A stretch of DNA of 64,000 bases, taken from NCBI RefSeq assembly GCF_020985305.1, contig NZ_CP087588.1, forward strand, positions 744,001 to 808,000, in the 5' to 3' direction. The stretch is from Croceicoccus sp. Ery15. GTDB lineage: Bacteria > Pseudomonadota > Alphaproteobacteria > Sphingomonadales > Sphingomonadaceae. Below the pieces are notes generated by a model. It was not told where the DNA came from and ran no database searches. It worked only from the letters and a program-made list of their open reading frames with translations. Shown here piece by piece: positions 17,034 through 25,553 of the stretch; position 1 is the first letter of the stretch, and each line of letters begins with the position of its first letter. A program made the translations under genes and the position numbers.

Positions 17034-18092
17034 TTGGCAGCCGATAGCGTAACGCCCCCGACTGACGATCCCGACTTCAAGCTCCACAGCCTGCAGGAAG
17101 CCTACGAAAAGGCTGGCCCTTACAAGGCGACGGATGAAGAGCTGATGTCGCTTTATGAGCAAATGCTGCTTATCCGCCGCTTTGAGGAGAAGGCCGGGCA
17201 GCTCTATGGCCTTGGCCTGATCGGCGGTTTCTGCCACCTCTATATCGGTCAGGAAGCTGTGGCGGTTGGCCTGCAATCGGCACTGGCCGAAGGCAAGGAC
17301 AGCGTGATCACCGGTTACCGCGACCACGGCCACATGCTGGCCTATGGCATCGACCCCAAGATCATCATGGCCGAACTGACCGGACGTCAGGCGGGCATTT
17401 CGAAGGGCAAGGGCGGTTCGATGCACATGTTCAGCACCGAACATGCGTTTTACGGCGGTCACGGTATCGTCGGCGCGCAGGTGCCGCTGGGCGCGGGCCT
17501 CGCTTTTGCGCACAAATATCGCGAAGACGGCGGCGTGTGCCTTGCCTATTTCGGTGACGGCGCGGCCAACCAGGGCCAGGTTTACGAAACCTTCAACATG
17601 GCTGCCCTGTGGCAGCTTCCGATCATCTTCGTGATCGAGAATAACGGCTATGCGATGGGCACCAGCACGGTGCGTTCGTCGGCCGAAACCGAATTCCACC
17701 GTCGCGGCACGGCCTTCCGCATCCCCGGTATGGATGTCGACGGGATGAATGTGCTGGCCGTTCGCGGCGCGATCGAGGTGGCGCTGGACCATGTACGTGG
17801 TGGTGGCGGTCCCGTGCTGATGGAACTCAACACCTATCGCTATCGCGGCCACTCCATGTCCGATCCGGCGAAATATCGCACGCGTGAGGAAGTGCAGGAA
17901 ATGCGCGAGAAGCACGACCCGATCGAGGCGGCCAAGGCCGAGCTGCTGAAACGCGGCGTTGACGAGGATACATTGAAAGAGCTTGAAAAGACCATTCGTT
18001 CGCAAGTGAACGAAGCCGCCGATTTCGCGGAAAGCTCGCCCGAGCCGGAGCCGTCCGAGCTCTACACCGACGTTCTGGTGGAGAATTACTGA
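17034..18092 (+). CDS. pdhA: Pyruvate dehydrogenase E1 component subunit alpha
   Basis: 352 residues from a TTG at 17034, supported by GAGGA 8 bases upstream. The alpha subunit of the thiamine-diphosphate E1 that decarboxylates pyruvate. The ThDP/Mg motif is [20 protein letters not shown], and the phosphorylation-loop-type [17 protein letters not shown] is present near the C-terminus. Substrate-site residues lie in [10 protein letters not shown]. It overlaps or abuts pdhB (TGATGG at 18090-18095). The E2 gene is not in the window. Confidence 0.96.
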   Translation: MAADSVTPPTDDPDFKLHSLQEAYEKAGPYKATDEELMSLYEQMLLIRRFEEKAGQLYGLGLIGGFCHLYIGQEAVAVGLQSALAEGKDSVITGYRDHGHMLAYGIDPKIIMAELTGRQAGISKGKGGSMHMFSTEHAFYGGHGIVGAQVPLGAGLAFAHKYREDGGVCLAYFGDGAANQGQVYETFNMAALWQLPIIFVIENNGYAMGTSTVRSSAETEFHRRGTAFRIPGMDVDGMNVLAVRGAIEVALDHVRGGGGPVLMELNTYRYRGHSMSDPAKYRTREEVQEMREKHDPIEAAKAELLKRGVDEDTLKELEKTIRSQVNEAADFAESSPEPEPSELYTDVLVENY

Positions 18093-19456
18093 TGGCGACC
18101 GCAATCAAGATGCCCGCGCTTTCCCCGACAATGGAGGAAGGCACGCTGGCCAAATGGCTGGTGAAGGAAGGGGACAAGGTTTCGCCCGGCGACATTCTGG
18201 CCGAGATCGAGACCGACAAGGCAACGATGGAGTTCGAGTGCATCGATGAAGGCACCGTCGGTGCAATCACCGTTCCCGAGGGGACGGAGAACGTCAAGGT
18301 CGGCACCGTGATCGCGGTGCTGGACGGCGATGCCAGCGATGTCGGCGGCGATGCCGCACCTGCGCCTGCGCCAGCGCCCGCACCGACCGAGAACAGCGCC
18401 GAGGCGGCGCCCGCTCCGGCAGCGCCCAAAAAGGAGCCCGCTTCCGATCCCGAGATCGCGGAGGGCACCTCCATGACCTCGACCACTGTGCGCGAAGCTT
18501 TGCGCGACGCCATGGCCGAGGAAATGCGCGCCGATGACCGCGTTTTCGTCATGGGCGAGGAAGTGGCCGAGTATCAGGGCGCCTATAAGGTGACGCAGGG
18601 GCTGCTCGACGAATTCGGGCCGAAGCGGGTGATCGATACCCCGATTACCGAATATGGCTTTGCCGGCATCGGCACGGGCGCGGCCATGGGCGGTCTTCGC
18701 CCGATTGTCGAGTTCATGACGTTCAACTTCGCCATGCAGGCGATCGACCACATCATCAACTCGGCGGCAAAGACGAACTATATGTCGGGTGGCCAGATGC
18801 GCTGTCCTGTGGTGTTCCGTGGCCCCAATGGCGCGGCAAGCCGCGTTGGCGCGCAGCACAGCCAGAACTATGGCCCTTGGTATGCCAGCGTTCCCGGCCT
18901 TATCGTCATCGCGCCCTATGACAGCCGCGATGCCAAGGGCCTGATGAAGGCGGCAATCCGCTCGCCCGATCCAGTCGTGTTCCTCGAAAACGAACTGCTT
19001 TATGGCAAGAGCTTCGATGTGCCCGATACGGACGACTGGGTCCTGCCCATCGGCAAGGCGCGGATCATGCGCGAAGGATCCGACGTGACCATCGTCTCCT
19101 ACTCCATCGGCGTCGGTTTCGCGCTGGAAGCAGCCGAAAAACTGGCGGGCGAGGGGATCGATGCCGAGGTGATCGATCTGCGCACGCTGCGTCCGCTGGA
19201 TACCGAAACGGTTCTGGCATCGCTGAAGAAGACCAACCGGTTGGTCGTTGCCGAAGAAGGCTATCCGACCTGCTCGATCGCCAGCGAAATCAGCGCTGTC
19301 TGTATGGAACAGGGCTTCGACTACCTCGACGCTCCTGTCCTGCGCGTCAGCGATGAGGATGTACCGCTGCCCTATGCGGCGAACCTTGAAAAGCTGGCAC
19401 TGATCGACGCCGACCGCATTGTAAAGGCGGCGAAGAAGGTCTGTTACAAGGACTGA
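18092..19456 (+). CDS. pdhB: Pyruvate dehydrogenase E1 subunit beta with N-terminal lipoyl domain
   Basis: 454 residues. Residues 1-80 form a lipoyl domain, with the lipoylated lysine in [12 protein letters not shown]. An Ala/Pro-rich linker of about 40 residues follows, then the E1-beta transketolase domains ([20 protein letters not shown], then the C-terminal domain with [15 protein letters not shown]). The extra lipoyl domain on E1-beta is a known alphaproteobacterial arrangement; in other bacteria lipoyl domains sit only on E2. The stop is followed by a strong bidirectional terminator. Confidence 0.96.
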   Translation: MATAIKMPALSPTMEEGTLAKWLVKEGDKVSPGDILAEIETDKATMEFECIDEGTVGAITVPEGTENVKVGTVIAVLDGDASDVGGDAAPAPAPAPAPTENSAEAAPAPAAPKKEPASDPEIAEGTSMTSTTVREALRDAMAEEMRADDRVFVMGEEVAEYQGAYKVTQGLLDEFGPKRVIDTPITEYGFAGIGTGAAMGGLRPIVEFMTFNFAMQAIDHIINSAAKTNYMSGGQMRCPVVFRGPNGAASRVGAQHSQNYGPWYASVPGLIVIAPYDSRDAKGLMKAAIRSPDPVVFLENELLYGKSFDVPDTDDWVLPIGKARIMREGSDVTIVSYSIGVGFALEAAEKLAGEGIDAEVIDLRTLRPLDTETVLASLKKTNRLVVAEEGYPTCSIASEISAVCMEQGFDYLDAPVLRVSDEDVPLPYAANLEKLALIDADRIVKAAKKVCYKD

Positions 19457-19501
19457 ACATGACGGGGCCGCGCGCTCCGTCCACTGCGGTTAGTGCAAAA
19501 A

Positions 19502-19533
19502 GAAAGGGCCCGCCGTTTTGGCGGGCCCTTTTC
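19502..19533 (+). terminator. Bidirectional Rho-independent terminator
   Basis: GGGCCCGCC (19506-19514), loop GTTTT, GGCGGGCCC (19520-19528), then TTTTC. The left flank is A-rich (AAAAAGAAA), so the same hairpin can also end the minus-strand TadE transcript. It lies between convergent pdhB and the tadE-like gene. Confidence 0.9.
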
Positions 19534-19555
19534 GGTTGCGCAGCTGAAGAGAGGG

Positions 19556-20002
19556 TCAGCCGTTCGCGACGAAAATCGATTTTGTATAGGTCAGCTGCAG
19601 AGGGCCCATATTCACAAAGGCCATGACGCTGGGCACCTTATAATTCAGCTTCAGCTCGATCTCGCGGACATTGCTGATCGGTTGGGTTGCCGAATTGGTC
19701 GCGGTTGCGGCCAGCTTCGCACCGTCCAGCAGATAGGGAGAACCGGTTGCCCGTGCAAAAGCAAGCGTTTCAAGCTGGGTGTTGGTGATTTTGTTATCCT
19801 TTTGATATTCCACCGACATATAGCGGCTCATATCCCCGGCGACGCCACTCAGCGCATTCTGCGCCTGCATATACAGGCCGATCTGCATCACACCCAGCAG
19901 CATCATGATCAGCGCAGGGGCCAGGACGACAAATTCGATCGCGCTGGCTCCGCGATCATCGCGCCAGAAGCGTTTGGCAATGTTGAGGGGGGTGTATGCC
20001 AT
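19556..20002 (-). CDS. TadE-family pilus assembly protein
   Basis: 148 residues. The TadE signature is the N-terminal segment DDRGASAIEFVVLAPAL followed by one membrane helix (about residues 22-45), resembling pseudopilins with a conserved Glu in the helix. The rest is a periplasmic domain without recognisable motif. TadE and TadF are minor pseudopilins of the Flp/Tad tight-adherence pilus. Last of three genes 20518-21984, 20006-20521, 19556-20002; the secretion ATPase and prepilin genes are not in the window. Confidence 0.85.
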   Translation of the reverse strand: MAYTPLNIAKRFWRDDRGASAIEFVVLAPALIMMLLGVMQIGLYMQAQNALSGVAGDMSRYMSVEYQKDNKITNTQLETLAFARATGSPYLLDGAKLAATATNSATQPISNVREIELKLNYKVPSVMAFVNMGPLQLTYTKSIFVANG

Positions 20003-20005
20003 GAC

Positions 20006-20521
20006 TTACCCGATCTGGACCGACTTCTCGACCCGGTATTGCAGTTCCTCGCCAATGCCGAATTCGTTCCAGACGGGCGTGTATTTGTCACGCAGCAGGA
20101 AGACGACGAAGCGTTCCGAATTGGGCGAATCGGTGCAGCCGGTATCGGCCTTTTTGAAGTTTTGGGCATTGCCGCAGCGATAGCGGGTCATCACATAGCC
20201 CACATCGTTCTTCGTTTCGTCTGGCTCGACATTCGAACCGATGGCGCTGGTGTCCAGCCCGGTATCATCCTCGATCGCGGCGGCAAGTTGTTGCATCACC
20301 ACCGACAGTTCCGCTTCGTCCTTGGGGCGGGCAGCCATCATGATCTCGGCTGCCTTGGATGCTGCGTTCTGCAATTCGTGCTGGCGCTTGACCATATTGG
20401 CCACTTCTACGCCGCCCAGACTCATCACGATCAGGACAGGCGCAACAAAAGCTGTCTCGATCAGAGCCGAGCCGCGATTGTCATACCTGAAACGGCTGAG
20501 GAAGAAGCGCAGTCCCATCAT
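20006..20521 (-). CDS. TadE/TadF-like pseudopilin
   Basis: 171 residues from ATG 20521, which overlaps the TGA of the upstream TadG-like gene (ATGA). The segment DNRGSALIETAFVAPVLIVM near the N-terminus is the TadE signature, with Glu inside the membrane helix. The periplasmic part has a cysteine pair (RCGNAQ and GCTDSP) that could form a disulphide, as in TadF. It is followed after 3 bases by a second TadE-like gene, so the two products probably act together. Confidence 0.83.
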   Translation of the reverse strand: MMGLRFFLSRFRYDNRGSALIETAFVAPVLIVMSLGGVEVANMVKRQHELQNAASKAAEIMMAARPKDEAELSVVMQQLAAAIEDDTGLDTSAIGSNVEPDETKNDVGYVMTRYRCGNAQNFKKADTGCTDSPNSERFVVFLLRDKYTPVWNEFGIGEELQYRVEKSVQIG

Positions 20522-21984
20522 GCCACCAGCGAGACATTGCCGTAAATGATCGTGGTCGGATGGTTCGGCGGATCGGGGCACCAGCTGGTCATTTTCAAAG
20601 TACCCGTCAGATTGACCTTGTTGGCGACCAGCAAAAGGCAGGCGTTCGCAACGTCTGCGGTGCCCGACAGGTCCAGCTTGTTGACCTTGGTATAGATTGC
20701 ACCGTTGAGATAGGTGTTGCTGTTGCCGTTCAGGATCGACCCCTTGCCCTCGCCATTGTCGGGGCTTTCAAAGATCAGCATCGTGTTGATCTTGTGGGCT
20801 TCCTCGGAAGTATAGCCCAGATCCATCAGCGTTTCTTCGGTCATGCCGGTCAGGTTTATGTCGGCGCCGCCATTGATCTTGAAGTCGGCGCCGTCCTCCA
20901 GCACGAACATCACTTCGCCCGCGCTGGTGGCGGTGTGATTCCCGTTGATCGTCAGCGTGCCGCCACGAATGAAATAGACGCCCCCCTTGAACACAGTGTC
21001 GCAGCCAAGCGACAGCCCGCCCTCGTAAACGCCGGGGTAGGCCGTTCCGAGTTCGAGCGGTTCGGTGTGCGTGTTGTTATATTCGTCGATGACCTTTTTT
21101 GTCTTGCCGGTCGACTTGCAGACATAGGTGCCCGCTCCGACGCCATCGCTCGACGGCGGATCGACGCCTTCGAAGGGGTCGGCCAGATTGGTCGCGCCTT
21201 CGATGATCGTGTCGCCATTGGCCTTGGCCTTTTCTTCCAGCGAGTCGCTTACAGTGCCAGCTGTGGCGATCGAACCTGCCTTGATTTCATAGCTGTTGCC
21301 ATTGTCGTCGATGGCATCCTCGCCCGTCCAGCCGAGACAGGTGCCGCTGGTATCGTAACCGCCCGTGCAGACCCGGGATGAATTGGACAGGGCCGCGATG
21401 CCGCATTGCGCGGTGAAGACAGCGTTGCCGCCAATGGTAACGGTGCCTGCGTCCTCTTTGTCGACAGCGATCAGGCAACTGTTGATCGTCGCGCCGCCGG
21501 TAAAGGCAGCCTGGCTTGACACACTCACCGTCGTCGCGCCCTTGGTGAAGAACGAAGTAAACGGCAGGCGCTTGGTCGCGCTGGATGTGACGATCACCGA
21601 GTTGCCAACACCGCCCGCATAATTGGCCAGCTTGACGACCGGATCGGTGTTGAAATCTGCCGTGATCTGCTCATTCACGGCAAAGGCGTTCTTGGCGCGA
21701 TCGGTCATTTTGGCAGAGCTGCCGCTGTCCAGAACTTCCCATGCCGCCGCGATGGCCGCCTGATCGTTGGCGAACTGCAGCTCGCGCTTCCACAGATAGA
21801 ACTGCGCGAAATCGATCGCCATGCCGCCGCCGCCGATTACCATCGGCATGGCGAACGCGACCAGCATGGTGGCGTTACCTTTACGGTCGCCCAGAAAGCG
21901 GCTCGTGCCGGTGCTGGCCGCGCAAGACTGCAATGCGCTGACAAAGCGCGTCAGGCGTTTGCGTCCGGTTGTGATGCTCGTCAT
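20518..21984 (-). CDS. TadG-like pilus assembly protein
   Basis: 488 residues. The N-terminal GNATMLVAFAMPMVIGGGGM helix followed by AIDFAQFYLWKRELQFANDQ is the TadG/Flp-assembly N-terminal domain; the Ala-rich stretch AAIAAAWEVL follows. The remainder is a large periplasmic region with repeated beta-type segments and several cysteines (SCLIAV, AQCGIAAL, GTCLGW, YVCKS, LGCDTV, NACLLL, SWCPDP). No von Willebrand MIDAS motif is evident, unlike full TadG proteins. It heads a three-gene Tad cluster and is divergent from the squalene-synthase-like gene. Confidence 0.8.
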   Translation of the reverse strand: MTSITTGRKRLTRFVSALQSCAASTGTSRFLGDRKGNATMLVAFAMPMVIGGGGMAIDFAQFYLWKRELQFANDQAAIAAAWEVLDSGSSAKMTDRAKNAFAVNEQITADFNTDPVVKLANYAGGVGNSVIVTSSATKRLPFTSFFTKGATTVSVSSQAAFTGGATINSCLIAVDKEDAGTVTIGGNAVFTAQCGIAALSNSSRVCTGGYDTSGTCLGWTGEDAIDDNGNSYEIKAGSIATAGTVSDSLEEKAKANGDTIIEGATNLADPFEGVDPPSSDGVGAGTYVCKSTGKTKKVIDEYNNTHTEPLELGTAYPGVYEGGLSLGCDTVFKGGVYFIRGGTLTINGNHTATSAGEVMFVLEDGADFKINGGADINLTGMTEETLMDLGYTSEEAHKINTMLIFESPDNGEGKGSILNGNSNTYLNGAIYTKVNKLDLSGTADVANACLLLVANKVNLTGTLKMTSWCPDPPNHPTTIIYGNVSLVA

Positions 21985-22053
21985 AAGCGCGCGGGCTCCC
22001 TGCTGAATATGTCCGACTCACTGCGGGCGGAGACGGAGCGTTCAGTTAATTTC

Positions 22054-22815
22054 ATGACAGAAAATAGCGCGGCTCTGGTAAGCACGATCCGAAGAAAGAT
22101 GGTAAACCAAAACTTAACCGAGAATAGCGCGCAAGATCAGGGCGATAGTTTTGCAAGTTCCAATGGTCTTGCATCTGCGGATGCATTGCCACCCCCTTGG
22201 CAGCTTGCGCTCGCCTATGCGCCGACGCGAGCAAGGGACCAGTGGAGGGCGCTGTTGATTCTGGACCGGCGGCTTGCGCGGATCGTGGCGCAAGCGAGCG
22301 AACCGATGCTGGCGCAGATCAGGCTGGCATGGTGGCGCGAGATGTTCGGTCGTCCGGTCGCTGACTGGCCTGTGGGAGAGCCCTTGCTGGCGCGACTGGC
22401 AGCATGGGGCGAAGAATGTTCCTCTCTGGCGGCACTGGCCGACGGGTGGGAAGCGATGGTCGGCGATGCGCCATTGCCCGCCACGGCTTTTGCAGCCTTG
22501 TCCGACGGACGCGCGCGGGCGATGGCGGGGCTGGCACATGTGACGGGTAGCAGGACCGCCCGGTCGGTCGTTCAGAGCCATGCCTATCGCTGGTCGCTGG
22601 CAGATATCGCGATCCATCTGGCCGATGAACAGGAACGGGCCCGCGTGATGGCGCTGCTGAAAGCGGCCGATCGCGCCGAGGGAAGTGTGGACAAGGCGAT
22701 GCGCCCGTTGAACGTGCTGCGCGTGATGGCAGAACGGGCGGCATCGGCGGTGCGGCCCATCGGCGGTTTGGGGGACTTTCTGGCTGCGATCAGGGCGGGT
22801 CTGACGGGTCGATAG
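22054..22815 (+). CDS. Squalene/phytoene synthase-like protein
   Basis: About 253 residues. The core PPWQLALAYAPTRARDQW and IRLAWWREMFG (about residues 90-100) matches trans-isoprenyl diphosphate synthases of the squalene/phytoene type, but the two Asp-rich DxxxD motifs needed for catalysis are not obvious. It may be a non-catalytic relative, as seen for similar genes in sphingomonads. The start is unsure: ATGs exist at 22009, 22054 and 22099. I chose 22054 because the pentapeptide TENSA then appears twice, encoded with different codons. No carotenoid genes are adjacent. Confidence 0.6.
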   Translation: MTENSAALVSTIRRKMVNQNLTENSAQDQGDSFASSNGLASADALPPPWQLALAYAPTRARDQWRALLILDRRLARIVAQASEPMLAQIRLAWWREMFGRPVADWPVGEPLLARLAAWGEECSSLAALADGWEAMVGDAPLPATAFAALSDGRARAMAGLAHVTGSRTARSVVQSHAYRWSLADIAIHLADEQERARVMALLKAADRAEGSVDKAMRPLNVLRVMAERAASAVRPIGGLGDFLAAIRAGLTGR

Positions 22816-22890
22816 CGTTCCCTTAACCCTGCGGGCCCTATGCGATTGCCGGATAGCGGGACGGAACGGATCGGACCGGAAAGGGCGTAG

Positions 22891-23367
22891 ATGAATCGCA
22901 TGGTATTGGGCGCTTTCGGCGCGCTTCTTCTGGTCGCCATCGGCGTGTTCTGGTGGCAGGGCAGGGCGGTCGAAAGCCCCGCCGCGCCGTTGCCGGAGGC
23001 CGAGGAAGCGGGCGCTGCCAGGCCCGATGCAGATGCGATCCCCGCGGCCGATGTCGGCGGCATGCAGGGCCCCGCGCTTCCCACCGCAGTCGAAATGACG
23101 CGCGAGCAGGAGCGGTTCTTTCGTTATGACCGCAACCGCGACCTTGAAATCACGCGTAACGAGATGCTGTCGACCCGCGTCGCCGCCTTCCGCAAGCTGG
23201 ACAAGGACGGCAACAACCTGCTGACGTTCGAGGAATGGGCCGTCACCACGGTTGACCGGTTCGAGAAGATGGACGCCGACCACAACCAGCGCCTGACGCC
23301 CGCCGAATTCGCCACCAGCGCGCCAAAGCGCACTGCCCGCAAGCCCGCCAGCAAATGTTCGTGCTGA
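22891..23367 (+). CDS. Membrane-anchored EF-hand protein
   Basis: 158 residues. One N-terminal membrane or signal-anchor helix (LGAFGALLLVAIGVFWW) and an acidic Ala/Pro linker precede three EF-hand-like loops: YDRNRDLEITRNEM, LDKDGNNLLTFEEW and MDADHNQRLTPAEF. The second and third have well-placed Asp/Asn ligands and a closing Glu; the first is looser. Calcium binding is inferred. The C-terminus is Lys/Arg-rich and ends CSC. It is convergent with trmFO; both stop codons lie in one 12-bp palindrome. Confidence 0.8.
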   Translation: MNRMVLGAFGALLLVAIGVFWWQGRAVESPAAPLPEAEEAGAARPDADAIPAADVGGMQGPALPTAVEMTREQERFFRYDRNRDLEITRNEMLSTRVAAFRKLDKDGNNLLTFEEWAVTTVDRFEKMDADHNQRLTPAEFATSAPKRTARKPASKCSC

Positions 23368-23371
23368 CCGG

Positions 23372-24754
23372 TCAGGCGGGTTCCGCCGCTTTGGCGGTGC
23401 CCAGCCATGCCGCCATGTCGCGTTTGGCGCGGTCGGTATAGGCGCGCTTGCGTTCCTTTTTCTTCACATCCTCGTCCGGCATGGGGAACAGGCCGAAATT
23501 CACATTCATCGGCTGATAGGTCTCCGCCTCGGCATCGCCGGTGATATGCGACAACAGGGCGCCCATTGCGGTCGTGCGCGGCGGCGATTGCCAGTCGCGT
23601 CCTGCCAGTTCGCTGGCCGCCATCATCCCTGCCATCAGCCCGACGGCCGCGCTTTCGACATAGCCTTCGCAGCCGGTGATCTGGCCCGCGAACCGGATAT
23701 GCGGCGCTGATTTCAGCCGGAGCTGCCGGTCGAGCAATATGGGAGAATTCAGGAAGGTGTTGCGGTGCAAACCGCCAAGGCGCGCGAATTCGGCATTTTC
23801 AAGCCCGGGAATCGTGCGGAACAATTCCTTTTGCGCGCCGTGCTTCAGCTTGGTCTGGAACCCGACCATGTTCCATAATGTGCCCAGCATATTGTCCTGC
23901 CGCAGCTGCACGACGGCATAGGGCCAGCGGCCCTTGGGAAATTCGGGCGTGGCCGTGTGCGGATTGTCCAGCCCCACCGGCTTCATTGGACCGAAGCGCA
24001 AAGTGTCCTCTCCGCGCGCGGCCATCACCTCGATCGGCATGCAGCCTTCGAAATAGGGGGTGTTCGCTTCCCATTCCTTGAACTCGGTCTTTTTGCCATC
24101 CAGCAGGCCCTGCCGGAAGGCGAGATATTGCTCCTTGTTCATCGGACAATTGATGTAGTCTTTCGTATCGCCCTTGTCCCAGCGACTGGCCATCCAGCAG
24201 ATATCCATGTCGACCGTATCGCGATGGACGATGGGTGCGATGGCATCGAAAAAGGCGAGGCTGTCCGCACCCGTCGCCGCACCGATGCTTTGTGCAAGCG
24301 AAGCGGCAGTCAGCGGGCCGGTGGCGACAATCACATGCCCTTCGGCAGGCAAAACATCGATCCGTTCACGCACGATGGTGACATTGGGCATTTCGGCCAG
24401 CGCCTTTTCGACATGGGCCGAAAATATGTCGCGATCCACTGCCAGTGCCGAACCGGCGGGCACCTGCGTCTCTGCTGCGGCTCGCATGATCAGCGAATCG
24501 CATTGCCGCATTTCGTAATGCAACAGCCCGACCGCGTTCGAGGTGTCGTCGTCCGAACGGAAGCTGTTCGAACAGACCAGTTCGGCCAGCCCGTCGGTGT
24601 GGTGGGCATCTGTGGTGGCGCCGCCGTCCGGCAGATTGGCCCCGCGCATTTCGGACAGGCGAACATGGAAACCGCGCCGCGCCAGTTGCCAGGCCGCTTC
24701 GCTTCCAGCCAGGCCGCCGCCGATGATATGGATCTGTTGTGCATTTGTGGTCAT
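23372..24754 (-). CDS. trmFO: tRNA (uracil-54-C5)-methyltransferase, FAD/folate-dependent
   Basis: 460 residues. It makes ribothymidine at position 54 of tRNA using methylenetetrahydrofolate and FADH2, instead of the SAM enzyme TrmA. The FAD-binding motif [19 protein letters not shown] is at residues 9-27, followed by LSEMRG and the TrmFO-specific [12 protein letters not shown] region. The C-terminal [20 protein letters not shown] is typical. TrmFO in alphaproteobacteria is well known. It is convergent with the EF-hand gene. Confidence 0.95.
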   Translation of the reverse strand: MTTNAQQIHIIGGGLAGSEAAWQLARRGFHVRLSEMRGANLPDGGATTDAHHTDGLAELVCSNSFRSDDDTSNAVGLLHYEMRQCDSLIMRAAAETQVPAGSALAVDRDIFSAHVEKALAEMPNVTIVRERIDVLPAEGHVIVATGPLTAASLAQSIGAATGADSLAFFDAIAPIVHRDTVDMDICWMASRWDKGDTKDYINCPMNKEQYLAFRQGLLDGKKTEFKEWEANTPYFEGCMPIEVMAARGEDTLRFGPMKPVGLDNPHTATPEFPKGRWPYAVVQLRQDNMLGTLWNMVGFQTKLKHGAQKELFRTIPGLENAEFARLGGLHRNTFLNSPILLDRQLRLKSAPHIRFAGQITGCEGYVESAAVGLMAGMMAASELAGRDWQSPPRTTAMGALLSHITGDAEAETYQPMNVNFGLFPMPDEDVKKKERKRAYTDRAKRDMAAWLGTAKAAEPA

Positions 24755-24839
24755 GCGCGCCGGTTAGCGATTGCGCCCATGGCTTGGCAAATGCAATCAG
24801 GCGGCCCCGATGCAAGAAAACCGGCCTGATGGAGCCCAG

Positions 24840-25511
24840 ATGGTAAAACGCGCCCTGATCGAACGCCGCCCCTGGCTGCTTTTATCCATCGTTTCGGCCA
24901 TCGTCTGGTGGCTGGCGATCGACGGAACGCAAACGCCCGGTGCCTATCAGCTGGTGTTGAAGGGCGTGCCGGTCGGATTGCTGGCGGTTTACGCCTGGCA
25001 GCGTTCGCTTGGCACCGACGGCACGCTGGTCGCGCTGACCATGCTGGTCGCGGCGATTGGCGATGCGCTGATTACGCTGGAATATGGCTGGGGCGGGCTG
25101 GTCCATGCGCTGTCGCAGCTGATCGTGATCGCGCTCTATTGGCGCAACCATCGGCCCGGTGTGAAACCGGCGGTGATGGCATCGGGTCTGGCTGCCGTGG
25201 TGGTCGCGCCCGTGCTGGCATGGTTTCTGATGGTGGGCGAAACAGGGCAGGGCGCGGTCGCGGCGTCGGCGGCATTGCTGGCAATCACGGCGGCCATGGC
25301 GTGGCTCAGCCGGTTTCCGCGCCAGCGCGTGGGGCTGGGGGCCTTGCTTTATCTGCTGTCGGAATTGCTGTTGATCGCCGTCGGCGCGCGTTTGGTGCAG
25401 GGCGGGGCGCTGGAGCAGTCGGCCCGCGAACTGGTGTGGCCGCTGTATTATATCGGCCAGTTGCTGGTCACGACGGGCATCGTCACCACACTGCGCAACG
25501 AACGGCGATAG
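24840..25511 (+). CDS. YhhN-family (TMEM86-like) membrane protein
   Basis: 223 residues from ATG 24840, with GGAG 6 bases upstream (an ATG at 24810 is possible). Seven to eight hydrophobic helices fill the sequence. Family-type features are LKGVPVGLLAVYA near residue 45, AAIGDALITLE near 80 and LLYLLSELLLI near 175. Animal TMEM86 relatives hydrolyse lysoplasmalogen; the bacterial role is unproven, so the activity is only a possibility. It is divergent from trmFO and convergent with gyrA. Confidence 0.75.
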   Translation: MVKRALIERRPWLLLSIVSAIVWWLAIDGTQTPGAYQLVLKGVPVGLLAVYAWQRSLGTDGTLVALTMLVAAIGDALITLEYGWGGLVHALSQLIVIALYWRNHRPGVKPAVMASGLAAVVVAPVLAWFLMVGETGQGAVAASAALLAITAAMAWLSRFPRQRVGLGALLYLLSELLLIAVGARLVQGGALEQSARELVWPLYYIGQLLVTTGIVTTLRNERR

Positions 25512-25521
25512 GGAAGGACAG

Positions 25522-25546
25522 GCCGGGCGGCAGCCTGCCGCCCGGC
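25522..25546. terminator. Hairpin between convergent yhhN-like gene and gyrA
   Basis: An 11-bp perfect stem, GCCGGGCGGCA (25522-25532) and TGCCGCCCGGC (25536-25546), with a 3-base loop. Neither side has a clean T-run, so it may block readthrough with Rho or protect 3' ends rather than act as a classical terminator. Confidence 0.6.
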
Positions 25547-25553
25547 GCTATTC

